From Microbacterium candidum (GTDB lineage: Bacteria; Actinomycetota; Actinomycetes; Actinomycetales; Microbacteriaceae): a stretch of 64,000 nt of DNA. The notes beneath the pieces were generated by a model. The model worked only from the letters and a program-made list of their open reading frames with translations. It ran no database searches and was not told the origin of the DNA. The stretch covers positions 62,001 to 126,000 of the forward strand of contig NZ_JASXSZ010000005.1 in assembly GCF_030315975.1 (NCBI RefSeq), given 5' to 3'. Shown here one piece after another: positions 49,000 to 58,085 of this stretch (within the stretch, counting starts at the first letter, position 1; each line of letters opens with the position of its first letter). The position numbers were made by a program, and so were the translations under genes.

Positions 49000-50240
49000 C
49001 CGGCGGCGAGGTCGTCGTCGACCGCACGCACAGCCGGGGCGACCTCGATGCCGAAGACCGTGCCGAGCGCGGACTCGAACTCGTCGATCCGGCCGTCGGC
49101 GGCGAGCTCCCGGGCGCGCACCGACGGCGTGTGCGCCAGGACGCCGGCGAAGTGTCGCAGGGCGGCGGCGACCTGAGGATCCGAGGTGCGGGCGAGCTCT
49201 GCATCGAGCACCTGCTGGATGTGGGTGCGCACCGCGACGACGGAGGATGCGGCGACCCGCTCCGCCGTGAACGTCGAGGCGGCCGAGCCGACGAGCTCAT
49301 GCGCGCCGGCACCGAGCTCGGGGAGGGCCGCGTGGCGTCCGAGGAGCTCGAGGTCCATCAGCTCGACGCCGGCGAGCTCGCCCACGGCGCGGTCGACGTT
49401 GCGGGGGAGCCCGAGGTCCACGATGAGGCGCGGGGCGGTGTCGGGGATATCGGCGACCGTCACGACATACTTGGCCGTGCACGTCAGGACGATGTCGGCG
49501 TCGGCGATCGCGTCGCGGAGCACCCGTTCGGGGCGCACGCCGTACTTGAGGGCGAACTTCTCCGCGCGGCCGGTGGCGGAGAACACGCGGACGTCGACGG
49601 CGCCGCGCGCCCGGAGCGCCGTGATCGTCGTGGCCGCGTACGACCCGGTGCCGACGAGCAGCACGCGCACGGTGGCCCAGTCGGTCACCCGGGATTCGGC
49701 GAGATCCAGCGCCAAGCGGGCGAGCGAGCGCCCGCCGGCGGCGACATCCGCCTTGGCGCGCACTTCGCGCGTCGTGCGGGTCGCGCGCTGGAACGCCTGC
49801 TCGAGGAGCGTGCTCGTCGTGCCCGCGGCGCGCGCGGCGACGAGCGATCGCTGGACCTGGCCGCTGATCTCCTCCTCGCCGACGACCATCGACTCCAGTC
49901 CAGAGCTCACCGCGAACAGGTGCCGCACCACGTCGTCGCCGACGACGCAGGTGGCGGATGCGTCGAGCGCATCGGCGTCCCCGGACTCGGCACCGGCGTC
50001 GCGCAGCGCGTCGACGACCGCCTCGCGAGCCAGAGCCGAACCGCCGGACGGGCCGACCAGGACCGGCTCATCGAGCTCGACGTAGGCCTCGAAGCGGTTG
50101 CACGTGGACAGCACGATGACGCCGCGCACGAAGTCGTGCGCGGCGATGCGGTCCGCGGCATCCGATCCGGTCACGTGCGAGATGCGGTCGAGCACGTCGA
50201 AGTCGGTATTGCGGTGATTCGCCGTCAGGCAGAAGAGCAC
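48996..50240 (-). CDS. hemA: Glutamyl-tRNA reductase
   Basis: 414 residues. First committed enzyme of C5 heme synthesis: reduces glutamyl-tRNA with NADPH to glutamate-1-semialdehyde. Catalytic Cys in [11 protein letters not shown] near 48; [12 protein letters not shown] and the NADPH loop [13 protein letters not shown] follow, then the C-terminal dimerisation helices. GTG start with TACACT (50247-50252) six bases upstream: leaderless. Divergent from hemE across 65 bp that contain an 18-bp palindrome. Confidence 0.94.
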   Translation of the reverse strand: MLFCLTANHRNTDFDVLDRISHVTGSDAADRIAAHDFVRGVIVLSTCNRFEAYVELDEPVLVGPSGGSALAREAVVDALRDAGAESGDADALDASATCVVGDDVVRHLFAVSSGLESMVVGEEEISGQVQRSLVAARAAGTTSTLLEQAFQRATRTTREVRAKADVAAGGRSLARLALDLAESRVTDWATVRVLLVGTGSYAATTITALRARGAVDVRVFSATGRAEKFALKYGVRPERVLRDAIADADIVLTCTAKYVVTVADIPDTAPRLIVDLGLPRNVDRAVGELAGVELMDLELLGRHAALPELGAGAHELVGSAASTFTAERVAASSVVAVRTHIQQVLDAELARTSDPQVAAALRHFAGVLAHTPSVRARELAADGRIDEFESALGTVFGIEVAPAVRAVDDDLAAG

Positions 50241-50264
50241 GTGGCGAGTGTAGCTGTCAGGCCT

Positions 50265-50282
50265 GCTGAAACAGGTTTCAGC
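50265..50282. promoter_or_regulatory. Perfect 18-bp palindrome between hemA and hemE
   Basis: GCTGAAACAGGTTTCAGC, 8-bp arms around AG. Counting 17 bp back from each -10 (TACACT for hemA, TAGCCT for hemE) puts both -35 regions inside it, so one bound protein could control both halves of the heme cluster. Confidence 0.7.
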
Positions 50283-50305
50283 GTCATGGCACGTAGCCTG
50301 GGAGG

Positions 50306-51376
50306 ATGCCCTCCGAAGTGATCGCGCTGCCCGAGAGCCACCCGCTGCGGGATGGACGCACCGCAGCCAGCCCGCTCGTGCAGGCTGCGCTCGGCCGTCG
50401 CGGCCCGACGCTCCCGGTGTGGTTCATGCGTCAAGCCGGGCGCTCGCTGCCCGAGTACCGCGCGAGTCGCGTGGGCACCGAGATGCTCGACGCCTGCCTC
50501 ACGCCGGACCTCGCCGCCGAGATCACCCTCCAGCCCGTCCGCCGCCACGGCGTCGACGCGGCGGTGTTCTTCAGCGACATCGTCGTGCCCGTGCTCCTCG
50601 CCGGCGTCGACGTCCGGATCGTGCCGGGGCGCGGGCCCGTCATCGACGAGCCGATCCGGTCGGCTGCCGACATCTTGCGCCTGCGGCCCATCGAACACGA
50701 GGCGCTGCAGCCGATCGCGGATGCCGTCGCCCTCACCGTCGCGGAGCTCGGCGACACCCCGCTCATCGGCTTCGGCGGAGCGCCCTACACGGTTGCGAGC
50801 TACCTCGTCGAAGGCGGGCCGTCGAAGGACCAGCTGCGCACGCGGGCTCTCATGCGCACCGAACCGCACGCGTGGGCGGCGCTGCTGAACTGGTGCGCCG
50901 ATGTCACCGGCGCGTTCCTCAAGACCCAGGTCCTCGCCGGCGCCAGCGTCGTGCAGCTGTTCGACTCGTGGGCCGGCTCCCTCTCGCGCGACGACTACAT
51001 CCGCCGGGTGGCGCCCCACTCCCGCCGCGCGTTCGACGCCCTCCGCGGCCTCGACGTGCCCCGCATCCACTTCGGGCTCGGCATGGGGGAGATGCTCGAC
51101 GCCCTCCCCGCGCTCGGTGCGGACGTCGTCGGCATCGACTGGCGCCTTCCGCTCGACGAGGCCAACCGCCGGCTCGGCGGACGGATGCCGCTGCAGGGCA
51201 ACATCGATCCCGCCATGTTGACGGCGCCCTGGCCGCTCCTCGGCCGGCACGTCCGCGACGTCGTCGAGCGCGGGGCGGATGCCCCCGCCCACATCGTGAA
51301 CCTCGGGCACGGCGTGCCGCCGGAGACCGACCCCGACGTGCTCGGGCGCATCGTGGAGCTCGTCCACGAGCTGTGA
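50306..51376 (+). CDS. hemE: Uroporphyrinogen decarboxylase
   Basis: 356 residues, TIM barrel converting uroporphyrinogen III to coproporphyrinogen III. Substrate-binding FMRQAGRSLPEYRASR near 37, FFSDIVVPVLLAGVD with the catalytic Asp near 89, and FGGAPYTVASYLVEGG near 155. GGGAGG directly abuts the ATG, too close to act as a ribosome site; TAGCCT (50294-50299) is six bases upstream, so leaderless. Heads hemE-hemQ-hemH-hemC. Confidence 0.95.
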   Translation: MPSEVIALPESHPLRDGRTAASPLVQAALGRRGPTLPVWFMRQAGRSLPEYRASRVGTEMLDACLTPDLAAEITLQPVRRHGVDAAVFFSDIVVPVLLAGVDVRIVPGRGPVIDEPIRSAADILRLRPIEHEALQPIADAVALTVAELGDTPLIGFGGAPYTVASYLVEGGPSKDQLRTRALMRTEPHAWAALLNWCADVTGAFLKTQVLAGASVVQLFDSWAGSLSRDDYIRRVAPHSRRAFDALRGLDVPRIHFGLGMGEMLDALPALGADVVGIDWRLPLDEANRRLGGRMPLQGNIDPAMLTAPWPLLGRHVRDVVERGADAPAHIVNLGHGVPPETDPDVLGRIVELVHEL

Positions 51377-51389
51377 GGCACTGACGTCC

Positions 51390-51413
51390 GGTCCCCGAGC
51401 TTGTCGAGGGGTC
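51390..51413 (+). repeat. Dispersed 24-bp repeat between hemE and hemQ
   Basis: Core CCCCGAGCTTGTCGAGGGG, an intergenic member of the repeat family. It lies where hemY/cgoX is found in many actinobacterial heme clusters. Confidence 0.8.
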
Positions 51414-51471
51414 GTCCACTGCAGTGCTGCTACGACGCCTCGACGGGTCGGCGACCGACATCGGCCGTTGG

Positions 51472-51501
51472 CGAAGCTTCAGCGCTTCGTAATCGCATGA
51501 T
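51472..51501 (+). promoter_or_regulatory. hemQ promoter with overlapping palindrome
   Basis: CGAAGC-TTCAGC-GCTTCG (51472-51489) covers the expected -35; CATGAT (51496-51501) lies six bases before the GTG of hemQ. TTCAGCG is shared with the right half of the hemA/hemE palindrome. Confidence 0.45.
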
Positions 51502-51507
51502 GGAGGG

Positions 51508-52176
51508 GTGAGCGACCCGAACACCCCCGCGACCGACTTCTTCACCCTCTACGCGGTGCTGCGCCGCGACCCGAACGCGCCGGGCGGGGGCGGCTCGGGC
51601 GAGGCGTTCGCCGAGGTCGCGGCATCCGTCGCCCCGCGCCTGCGCGGGCTCTACGACGTGTCCGGCATGCGCGCCGACGCCGACGTCCTCCTGTGGCTCA
51701 CGGGCGACTCAGCGCAGCAGCTGCAGGCCGACCTGCGCGCTCTTCGCCGCAGCCGCGAGCTCGCCCCGCTCCTTCCCACCTGGAACGCGATGGGCGTCCA
51801 TCGTCAGGCGGAGTTCAGCCGCGAGCACGCTCCGGCGTTCGCGCGCGGCCTCGCGCCGAAGGGCTGGGTGACGGTCTATCCGTTCGTCCGCAGCTACGAC
51901 TGGTACGTGCTGCCCGCCGAGGACCGCGGCCGCATGCTCGCCGATCACGGCGGCAAGGGCCGCGAGTTCCCGCAGGTCCTCAGCAACACGGTGGCGAGCT
52001 TCGCGCTCGGCGACTACGAGTGGCTCCTCGCCCTCGAAGCCGATGACGTCGTCGACCTCGTCGACCTCATGCGGCACCTGCGGGCGACGGACGCGCGTCT
52101 CCACGTGCGCGAGGAGACCCCGTTCTTCACCGGTCGCCGCATCGACGCAGCCGACCTCGCCGAGGTTCTCGCGTGA
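51508..52176 (+). CDS. hemQ: Coproheme decarboxylase HemQ
   Basis: 222 residues, chlorite-dismutase-like fold. Carries out the last step of the coproporphyrin-dependent route: oxidative decarboxylation of coproheme to heme b using peroxide. Key segments: VYPFVRSYDWYVLP (reactive Tyr), MLADHGGKGREF (axial heme His) and FALGDYEWLLALEAD. No chlorite-dismutase distal Arg pattern is obvious. GTG start; hemH begins in a GTGA overlap with its stop. Confidence 0.93.
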   Translation: MSDPNTPATDFFTLYAVLRRDPNAPGGGGSGEAFAEVAASVAPRLRGLYDVSGMRADADVLLWLTGDSAQQLQADLRALRRSRELAPLLPTWNAMGVHRQAEFSREHAPAFARGLAPKGWVTVYPFVRSYDWYVLPAEDRGRMLADHGGKGREFPQVLSNTVASFALGDYEWLLALEADDVVDLVDLMRHLRATDARLHVREETPFFTGRRIDAADLAEVLA

Positions 52177-53219
52177 CCGCCGGCGCCTTCGACGCGATCC
52201 TCCTCGCGAGCTTCGGCGGACCGGAGGGCCAGGATGACGTCATCCCGTTCCTGCGGAACGTCACCGCCGGCCGCGGGGTGCCCGACGACCGGCTCGAGGA
52301 GGTCGCCCACCACTACCGCGCCCATGGCGGGGTCAGCCCCATCAACCAGCAGAACCGCGAGCTGAAGGCTGCGCTCGAGGCCGAACTCGCCCGCCGCGGG
52401 CTGGATCTGCCCGTGGTGTGGGGCAACCGCAACTGGGGGCCGTACTTCGTCGATGCCTTCAGGGAACTGAGGGACGCGGGCCACCGGCGGATCCTCGTGC
52501 TCGTCACGAGCGCGTACACGTCGTACTCGGGCGTCGGCCAGTACCGCGAGGACTTCGACAAGGCGCTCGCGGAGACTGGCGTCGACCTGGAGCTGCACCG
52601 CATCCGCGAGTTCTTCGACCACCCCGGCTTCGTCGCCCCGCTCGCCGCCGGGCTGCGCGCGGCGCTCGACCGTGCGCCCGAGGGATCGCGCGTGCTGTTC
52701 GTCACCCACTCGATCCCGACGGCCGCTGCGCTCGCCTCGGGACCGGAGTTCGGCGAAGGCGGCGCGTACGTCGCCCAGCACCTCGCCGGAGCCGAGGCGA
52801 TCCTGCGGCTCGCGGACGCCGCCGACGTGCCGTGGGAGCTCGTGTACCAGTCGCGCAGCGGCTCTCCGCACGTGCCGTGGCTCGAGCCCGACATCAACGA
52901 CGCCATCGACGCGCTCGCCGACCAGGGCGTGCCCGGCGTCGTCATCGTCCCGTTCGGGTTCGTCAGCGACCACATGGAGGTCGTGTGGGACCTCGACACC
53001 GAGGCGGTCGAGACGGCGACCGGCCACGGCATGCACGTCGAGCGCATCCCGACGCCCGGAACCGACCCCCTCTTCGTCGCGGGCCTCGTCGACCTCGTCG
53101 AGGAGCGCGTGAACGACACCCCGGATGCGGAGCGCCCGCATCTCACCGACCTGGGGCCGTGGCCCGACCACGCTCCGCAGACCGCATCGAGCGCACCGAC
53201 GGCTACGGTGAGCGCATGA
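52173..53219 (+). CDS. hemH: Coproporphyrin ferrochelatase
   Basis: 348 residues. Inserts Fe(II) into coproporphyrin III, the substrate expected in an organism with HemQ. ILLASFGGPEGQDDVIPFL at the start, ITSAYTSYSG-like VLVTSAYTSYSGVGQY near 110, VLFVTHSIPTAA (catalytic His) near 170, VPFGFVSDHMEVVWDLD near 260. A C-terminal extension ends TASSAPTATVSA, about 15 Ala/Thr/Ser residues. GTG start overlaps the hemQ stop; hemC starts in an ATGA overlap. Confidence 0.94.
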   Translation: MTAGAFDAILLASFGGPEGQDDVIPFLRNVTAGRGVPDDRLEEVAHHYRAHGGVSPINQQNRELKAALEAELARRGLDLPVVWGNRNWGPYFVDAFRELRDAGHRRILVLVTSAYTSYSGVGQYREDFDKALAETGVDLELHRIREFFDHPGFVAPLAAGLRAALDRAPEGSRVLFVTHSIPTAAALASGPEFGEGGAYVAQHLAGAEAILRLADAADVPWELVYQSRSGSPHVPWLEPDINDAIDALADQGVPGVVIVPFGFVSDHMEVVWDLDTEAVETATGHGMHVERIPTPGTDPLFVAGLVDLVEERVNDTPDAERPHLTDLGPWPDHAPQTASSAPTATVSA

Positions 53220-54112
53220 GCCTGCGGATCGGCACGCGGGGGAGCGCCCTCGCACTGGCGCAAGCCGGCACGATCGCCGACGCGCTCGGCGGCGAGCTCG
53301 TCGTCATCACGTCGGAGGGCGACACCTCGACCGCGTCGCTCGCCTCCCTCGGCGGCACCGGGGTGTTCGCCAAAGCCCTCCGCGACGCACTCCTCGCCGG
53401 AGAGATCGACGCCGTCGTGCACTCCTTCAAGGACCTCCCCACCACGCCGACGCCGGGTCTCTCCATCGCCGCCGTCCCGCGTCGCGCCGACGCGCGCGAC
53501 GCGCTGTGCGCGCGCGACGGACGCACCCTCGAGACCCTTCCCGCGCACGCCCGCGTCGGCACCGGGTCGCCGCGTCGCCGCGCCCAGGTGGCCGAGCGTC
53601 GCCCCGACCTCGAGCTCGTCGACATCCGCGGCAACGTCGACACGCGCCTCGGACGGCTCGACGCCGACGACGCCGAGCGCCGGCTGGATGCCGTCATCCT
53701 CGCGGTCGCCGGCCTCGAGCGCGTCGGACGGGCGGATGCGATCACCGAGCGCATCGACATCGACGTCTGGCCCACCGCCCCGGCGCAGGGCGCGCTCGCC
53801 GTCGAGACGCGCACCGGCGACGAGAAGCTCGTGTCACGTCTCGACCACCGCGCGACCCGCCTGACGGCGACCGCCGAGCGGGGCGTCCTCGCCGAGCTCG
53901 AGGCCGGGTGCGCGGCACCCGTGGGAGCACACTCGTTCATCGAGGACGGGATGCTGTTCCTCACGGCACGCGTCTACGCCCCGGACGGCTCAGGCCATCT
54001 CACGTCGTCGCACGCGACGGTCCTGCAGAAGGATGCCGCCGAGGACCTTGCGGCGCGCGTGGCCGCCGACCTCCTCGCCGACGGCGCCGCGGAGCTGGCA
54101 CCTCTGGGCTGA
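53216..54112 (+). CDS. hemC: Porphobilinogen deaminase (hydroxymethylbilane synthase)
   Basis: 298 residues. Joins four porphobilinogens into hydroxymethylbilane. LRIGTRGSALALAQAG at the start, catalytic Asp in VVHSFKDLPT near 78, VGTGSPRRRAQVA, and the dipyrromethane-carrying Cys in LEAGCAAPVGAHS near 228. The ATG overlaps the hemH stop. The cluster ends here: hemD, hemB and hemL, often next, are not in the window. A short 21-bp gap separates it from the converging mannosyltransferase gene, with no hairpin. Confidence 0.94.
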   Translation: MSLRIGTRGSALALAQAGTIADALGGELVVITSEGDTSTASLASLGGTGVFAKALRDALLAGEIDAVVHSFKDLPTTPTPGLSIAAVPRRADARDALCARDGRTLETLPAHARVGTGSPRRRAQVAERRPDLELVDIRGNVDTRLGRLDADDAERRLDAVILAVAGLERVGRADAITERIDIDVWPTAPAQGALAVETRTGDEKLVSRLDHRATRLTATAERGVLAELEAGCAAPVGAHSFIEDGMLFLTARVYAPDGSGHLTSSHATVLQKDAAEDLAARVAADLLADGAAELAPLG

Positions 54113-54133
54113 CGCGATCGCCGACCCGGGGGA

Positions 54134-55726
54134 TCAGATCCAGGTCTGGATCCAGTTGTGCAGGCGCCAGAAGTCGTACGGGATCGTCATCCCGGTGATC
54201 GCCGGGTACCAGAGCGCAGAGACGAGGGCGACCACGATCAGGTAGATCCAGACGACCCGCTGCCCGACCAGTCGCCGATGCCTGTCGCCTGAGGAGGCGC
54301 CCGCCAGGGCCTGCAGTGCGAACGTCAGCGCGAGGATGAGGAACGGCAGCATCGCGATCGTGTAGAACTGGAAGATCGTGCGCTCGGGGTACAGGAGCCA
54401 CGGCACGTACGTCGCGGCGAGCGCGGTGAGGACCACCGCGTAGCGCCAGTCGCGGGCGACGATGAAGCGGTAGACGAGATAGATCGCGGCGGCCACCGAC
54501 CCCCACCAGATGAGCGGGTTGGGGATGCTCGAGATCGCCTGCACGCAGCTGCTCGCGAACGTGCAGCCGTTCTGGCCGAACTGGTCCTGGTGCCAGTACA
54601 TCGAGGTCGGGCGGATGAGGAACGGCCACTGCCACGCCGGGCTCGCGTAGGTGTGCGGTGTCGTGAGACCCACGTGGAAGCCGTACATCGCCTGGTGGTA
54701 GTTCCACAGGGCGCGAAGCGGAGCGGGCACCCACGACCAGAACCCGCTCGCCGGCGCTTCCGCGGAGGTGCGGTCGTAGCCGCCGGAGGTCACGAGCCAT
54801 CCGGTCCACGAGACGAGGTAGACGACGAGGGCCGCCGGCACCGCCCACAGGGCGGCGACGAGACCCTGGCGCAGCGAGTCGAGGCCCCACATGACGACGC
54901 CCGCGCGACGACGGGCGAGCGCATCCGTCACGATCACATAGATCGCGAACCCGACGAGCACGTACAGGCCCGACCACTTCACCGCCGTGGCTGCACCCAG
55001 CGCGATGCCGGCCGCGAGCAGCCATGGCCGGCGCCACAGCACCGGGCCCCAGCGCAGCCGTTCGTCGTCGGCGGTGCGGGCGACGATCAATTCAGCGAGC
55101 CGTTCCAGGTGGGAACGCCTGTCGAGCAGGATGAACCACACCGCCAGCAGGATGAAGAACGTGAGGAAGATGTCGAGGATCGACACACGGCTCATGACGA
55201 TCGCGAGCCCGTCGATCGCCATGAGGAGTCCTGCGACCGTCGCGAACCGCGTCGACCCGGTCATCTCGCGGGCGACGAAGTACAGGACGAGCACCGTCAT
55301 CGTCCCGACGAACGCGACCGCCACGCGCCACGCGAACGACGACTCGGCGCCGAAGATCCACATCCCGAGGCCGATCAGATACTTGCCGAGCGGCGGGTGC
55401 ACGACGAAGCTGCCGGTCTTCGTGAAGATGTCGGTGTGACCCGCCGCGAAGTCGCGGTCGGCGTTGTTGGGCCACGTCGACGGATACCCGAGGATCCACT
55501 GGCTCCAGGCATCCTTCACGTAATACGTCTCGTCGAACACGAGCGCGTGCGGCTGGGCGAGGTTCCAGAAGCGGAGGATGCCGGCCAGCACGGTGACGAG
55601 GATCGGGGCCGCCCAGTCGTAGAACCGCGCACGGCTCGGGTCGGCGTGGATGCGTCCGACCCACCGGTCGTACAGCGACGGGCGCACAGCGGCGTGAGCC
55701 AGGAGGGGCTCGTCGATCGACGTCAC
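54134..55726 (-). CDS. Protein O-mannosyltransferase (PMT, GT39)
   Basis: About 530 residues with 11 or more membrane segments. Catalytic acidic motif in LVFDETYYVKDAWSQW near residue 65, a large outside loop, then the C-terminal four-helix membrane part. Transfers mannose from polyprenyl-phosphate-mannose to Ser/Thr of exported proteins. GTG 55726 was chosen because TACGCT (55734-55739) is seven bases upstream; GTG 55732 is only two codons longer. In related genomes this gene commonly sits divergent to rsmI; here two other genes intervene. Confidence 0.9.
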   Translation of the reverse strand: MTSIDEPLLAHAAVRPSLYDRWVGRIHADPSRARFYDWAAPILVTVLAGILRFWNLAQPHALVFDETYYVKDAWSQWILGYPSTWPNNADRDFAAGHTDIFTKTGSFVVHPPLGKYLIGLGMWIFGAESSFAWRVAVAFVGTMTVLVLYFVAREMTGSTRFATVAGLLMAIDGLAIVMSRVSILDIFLTFFILLAVWFILLDRRSHLERLAELIVARTADDERLRWGPVLWRRPWLLAAGIALGAATAVKWSGLYVLVGFAIYVIVTDALARRRAGVVMWGLDSLRQGLVAALWAVPAALVVYLVSWTGWLVTSGGYDRTSAEAPASGFWSWVPAPLRALWNYHQAMYGFHVGLTTPHTYASPAWQWPFLIRPTSMYWHQDQFGQNGCTFASSCVQAISSIPNPLIWWGSVAAAIYLVYRFIVARDWRYAVVLTALAATYVPWLLYPERTIFQFYTIAMLPFLILALTFALQALAGASSGDRHRRLVGQRVVWIYLIVVALVSALWYPAITGMTIPYDFWRLHNWIQTWI

Positions 55727-55821
55727 GGGCACAAGCGTACGAGGTGAACCGATGTGATCGCGGCACGATGCGCACGGCGTAGCATCGCTCTGTCGTCGCT
55801 GTCCCTCGGGAAAGGTGTGCG

Positions 55822-57039
55822 GTGGACCCTCTCATCGACTCATTGCGTCGCGCGATCGAAGCCGCACCGGATGATGTTCCGCTTCGGGTGCATCTCGTCC
55901 GGATTCTTCTCGAGAGAGGACACGTCGACGAGGCGAGAGCGCAGGCGGGAGCCGCGATCGCGCTCGCGCCCGCCGATCCCGCCGCGCACGCCGCGATGAC
56001 TGCTGCCCTCGCGGCCGGTGCGGCGGAGCCGGCGGATGGCGCGCAGGACGCCCGATCCGAGGCGGCAGACTCGGCAGGGACTGCGGGCTTCGATTGGCAT
56101 GCGGCCGAGGACGACGTGAAGGACGTCGCGGATCCGCTCACGAGCGCTGATCCGTCGGGCATCGACGTCGAGCGCCCGGTCGTCACTCTCGCCGACGTCG
56201 GGGGACTGGAGGAGGTGAAGGAACGCCTGGATGCCGCGTTTCTCGCTCCGTTGCGCAACCCCGAGCTGCAGCGTCTCTACGGCAAGCGAGTGCGCGGCGG
56301 CCTCTTGATGTACGGGCCACCCGGATGCGGGAAGACGTACATCGCGCGGGCATTGGCCGGCGAGCTGGGCGCACGGTTCCTGTCCGTAGGCATCGCCGAC
56401 GTCCTCGACCCGTTCGCCGGCGTCAGCGAACAGAACATCCGCAGAGCGTTCGCGCTCGCGCGTCAGAGCTCCCCGTGCGTCCTCTTCCTCGACGAGATCG
56501 ACGCGCTCGGTCAGAAGCGTTCGCTCGCGCGGAACTCGACCACGATGCGGAACGTGGTCAATCAGCTTCTCGTCGAGATGGACGGCTTCGACGCGAACGA
56601 CGGCGTGTATGTCCTCGCCGCCACGAACCAGCCCTGGGACGTCGATCCGGCCCTGCGGCGCCCCGGGCGATTCGACCGCACGGTGCTCGTCCTGCCGCCG
56701 GACGAGGCTGCGAGGGAAGCGATCTTCCGCAGCGCGCTCGAGGGTCGACCGCTTGAAGGCGGGATCGACTTCGCGAAGCTGGCCAAGCTCACGGCCGGGT
56801 TCTCCGGGGCGGACATCGCTGGAGCGTGCGAGCACGCGACCGAGAACGCGCTCCTCGCAAGCGTGCGCTCCGGGGTCGCACGGCCCGTGGGATCGGAGGA
56901 TCTGGTGGTGGCCATCCGTGCGACGACCCCCTCGACAGGACCGTGGTTGGACAGCGCCCGCAATGTCGTGCAGTTCGGTGTCGACGACGGGACGTTCGTG
57001 CAGTTGCGCGCCTACCTCAAGTCCGCCAAGCGCTCGTGA
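55822..57039 (+). CDS. TPR-AAA+ ATPase (CDC48/FtsH-like module)
   Basis: 405 residues. Residues 1-75 hold about two TPR-like helical pairs (VHLVRILLERGHVDEARAQA), then an acidic linker, then one AAA module from about 115: Walker A MYGPPGCGKTYIAR near 155, Walker B VLFLDEIDALGQKR near 212, sensor/SRH AATNQPWDVDPALRRPGRFD, lid SGADIAGACEHATENAL. All ATPase residues are present. Classic AAA proteins of this type thread or remodel proteins as hexamers. GTG start with an AAAGG site; a TAGCAT (55780-55785) may be its -10. GTGA overlap with the next TPR gene implies a joint complex of unknown function. Confidence 0.88.
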   Translation: MDPLIDSLRRAIEAAPDDVPLRVHLVRILLERGHVDEARAQAGAAIALAPADPAAHAAMTAALAAGAAEPADGAQDARSEAADSAGTAGFDWHAAEDDVKDVADPLTSADPSGIDVERPVVTLADVGGLEEVKERLDAAFLAPLRNPELQRLYGKRVRGGLLMYGPPGCGKTYIARALAGELGARFLSVGIADVLDPFAGVSEQNIRRAFALARQSSPCVLFLDEIDALGQKRSLARNSTTMRNVVNQLLVEMDGFDANDGVYVLAATNQPWDVDPALRRPGRFDRTVLVLPPDEAAREAIFRSALEGRPLEGGIDFAKLAKLTAGFSGADIAGACEHATENALLASVRSGVARPVGSEDLVVAIRATTPSTGPWLDSARNVVQFGVDDGTFVQLRAYLKSAKRS

Positions 57040-58085
57040 GCAGCGTCCCCAGCGAGAGGCAGCGCGCCGCGCTGTTCATAGACGCCGGCCGGCCGACGGA
57101 GGCGATGCAGGTGCTGGGCCCGCTCGCTGCGGCGGATCCGGACGACGCGGAGATTCAGCGACTCATCGCGCGCGCACTCATCGAGTTGCGGCGATTCGGC
57201 GAGGCCAGAAGAGCGGCCCGCCGCGCGTTGAGCCTCGAGCCCGGCGATGCCACCGCATACCGGCTCATCGCAGTCGCGTCGATCCGCTCCGGCGATCCCG
57301 AGGATGCCGCGCAGGCCGCGCGCACGGCGCGCAAGCTGGCGCCGACGGATTGGCGCACGCATTTCCTCGTCGTACTCGCGGATTGCGCGGCGAAGGGCAT
57401 CGTGCCCGATACGCGACTATCGGCGGCAGAGGCCCGGAGATTGGCTCCGAACGTCGCCGAGCCGATGTTCGCGGCAGGATTGCTTGCGCAGACGGTCGAA
57501 GAATGGGGCGAAGCCGAGCGGTGCTACCGGGAGGCGCTCCGGATCGACCCGATGCACCCGGACGCGCGGAACAACCTCGCCGTGCTCCGGATGCGCAAGG
57601 GCGACCACGGGTACGCGGCGCAGACTTTCGCGGATCTCGTGGGAGAGAATCCGAAAGCCGACCGAGCACGGCACAACGTCGCGGTCGCGTACCGGTCAGC
57701 AATGCGCTGGGGCATCACGGGAGTTCTCGCGGCGGCGATGATGCGCATGTACGCGGAGCTCGCGCCGCTCGGGGAGGAGGTCGCGCCCGTCGCACTCGCG
57801 TTCAGCGCGATCATGACGGGAGGGGCGATCATGGTCGTCCTCGCGATCGGGATACGGTTCGTCGTCAGACTCGGTGCGCGTCGCCGCACGATCCTGACCG
57901 CGATCGCACGCGATCCACTCGTCTTCGGATCGGTCGTCGCCCTGGCGATCGCGCTCGTGAGCGTGATCGCCTCCTTCGTCGTGTGGCCGGTCGCGCTGTC
58001 CGCAATCGGGCTGGTGGCGGCGTTCGCCTCCAACGTATTCCTCCGGGCGGCTGTCGCGCGGGCCCGCAATAGGCTGGGGCGGTGA
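57036..58085 (+). CDS. TPR membrane protein paired with the AAA+ ATPase
   Basis: 349 residues. N-terminal 210 residues are TPR repeats (AAADPDDAEIQRLIARALIE, EEWGEAERCYREALRIDPMH, DARNNLAVLRMRKGDHGYA). From about 220 come four hydrophobic segments (GITGVLAAAMMRMYA, GGAIMVVLAIGIRFVV, VALAIALVSVIASFVVW, LSAIGLVAAFASNVFL), so a membrane protein with a cytoplasmic TPR domain. Starts in a GTGA overlap with the ATPase stop and ends in a GTGA overlap with rsmI. It may dock the AAA+ ATPase, which carries TPRs too, at the membrane (inference). Confidence 0.85.
   Translation: MSSVPSERQRAALFIDAGRPTEAMQVLGPLAAADPDDAEIQRLIARALIELRRFGEARRAARRALSLEPGDATAYRLIAVASIRSGDPEDAAQAARTARKLAPTDWRTHFLVVLADCAAKGIVPDTRLSAAEARRLAPNVAEPMFAAGLLAQTVEEWGEAERCYREALRIDPMHPDARNNLAVLRMRKGDHGYAAQTFADLVGENPKADRARHNVAVAYRSAMRWGITGVLAAAMMRMYAELAPLGEEVAPVALAFSAIMTGGAIMVVLAIGIRFVVRLGARRRTILTAIARDPLVFGSVVALAIALVSVIASFVVWPVALSAIGLVAAFASNVFLRAAVARARNRLGR

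Noticed and set aside
54113-54133. A terminator between hemC and the mannosyltransferase gene
   Set aside because: The 21-bp gap holds no inverted repeat long enough to form a stable stem.
56925-56945. A further copy of the dispersed repeat in the AAA+ ATPase gene (ACCCCCTCGACAGGACCG)
   Set aside because: Only the left half agrees; the right arm is absent, so it may be chance in GC-rich sequence encoding TTPSTGP.
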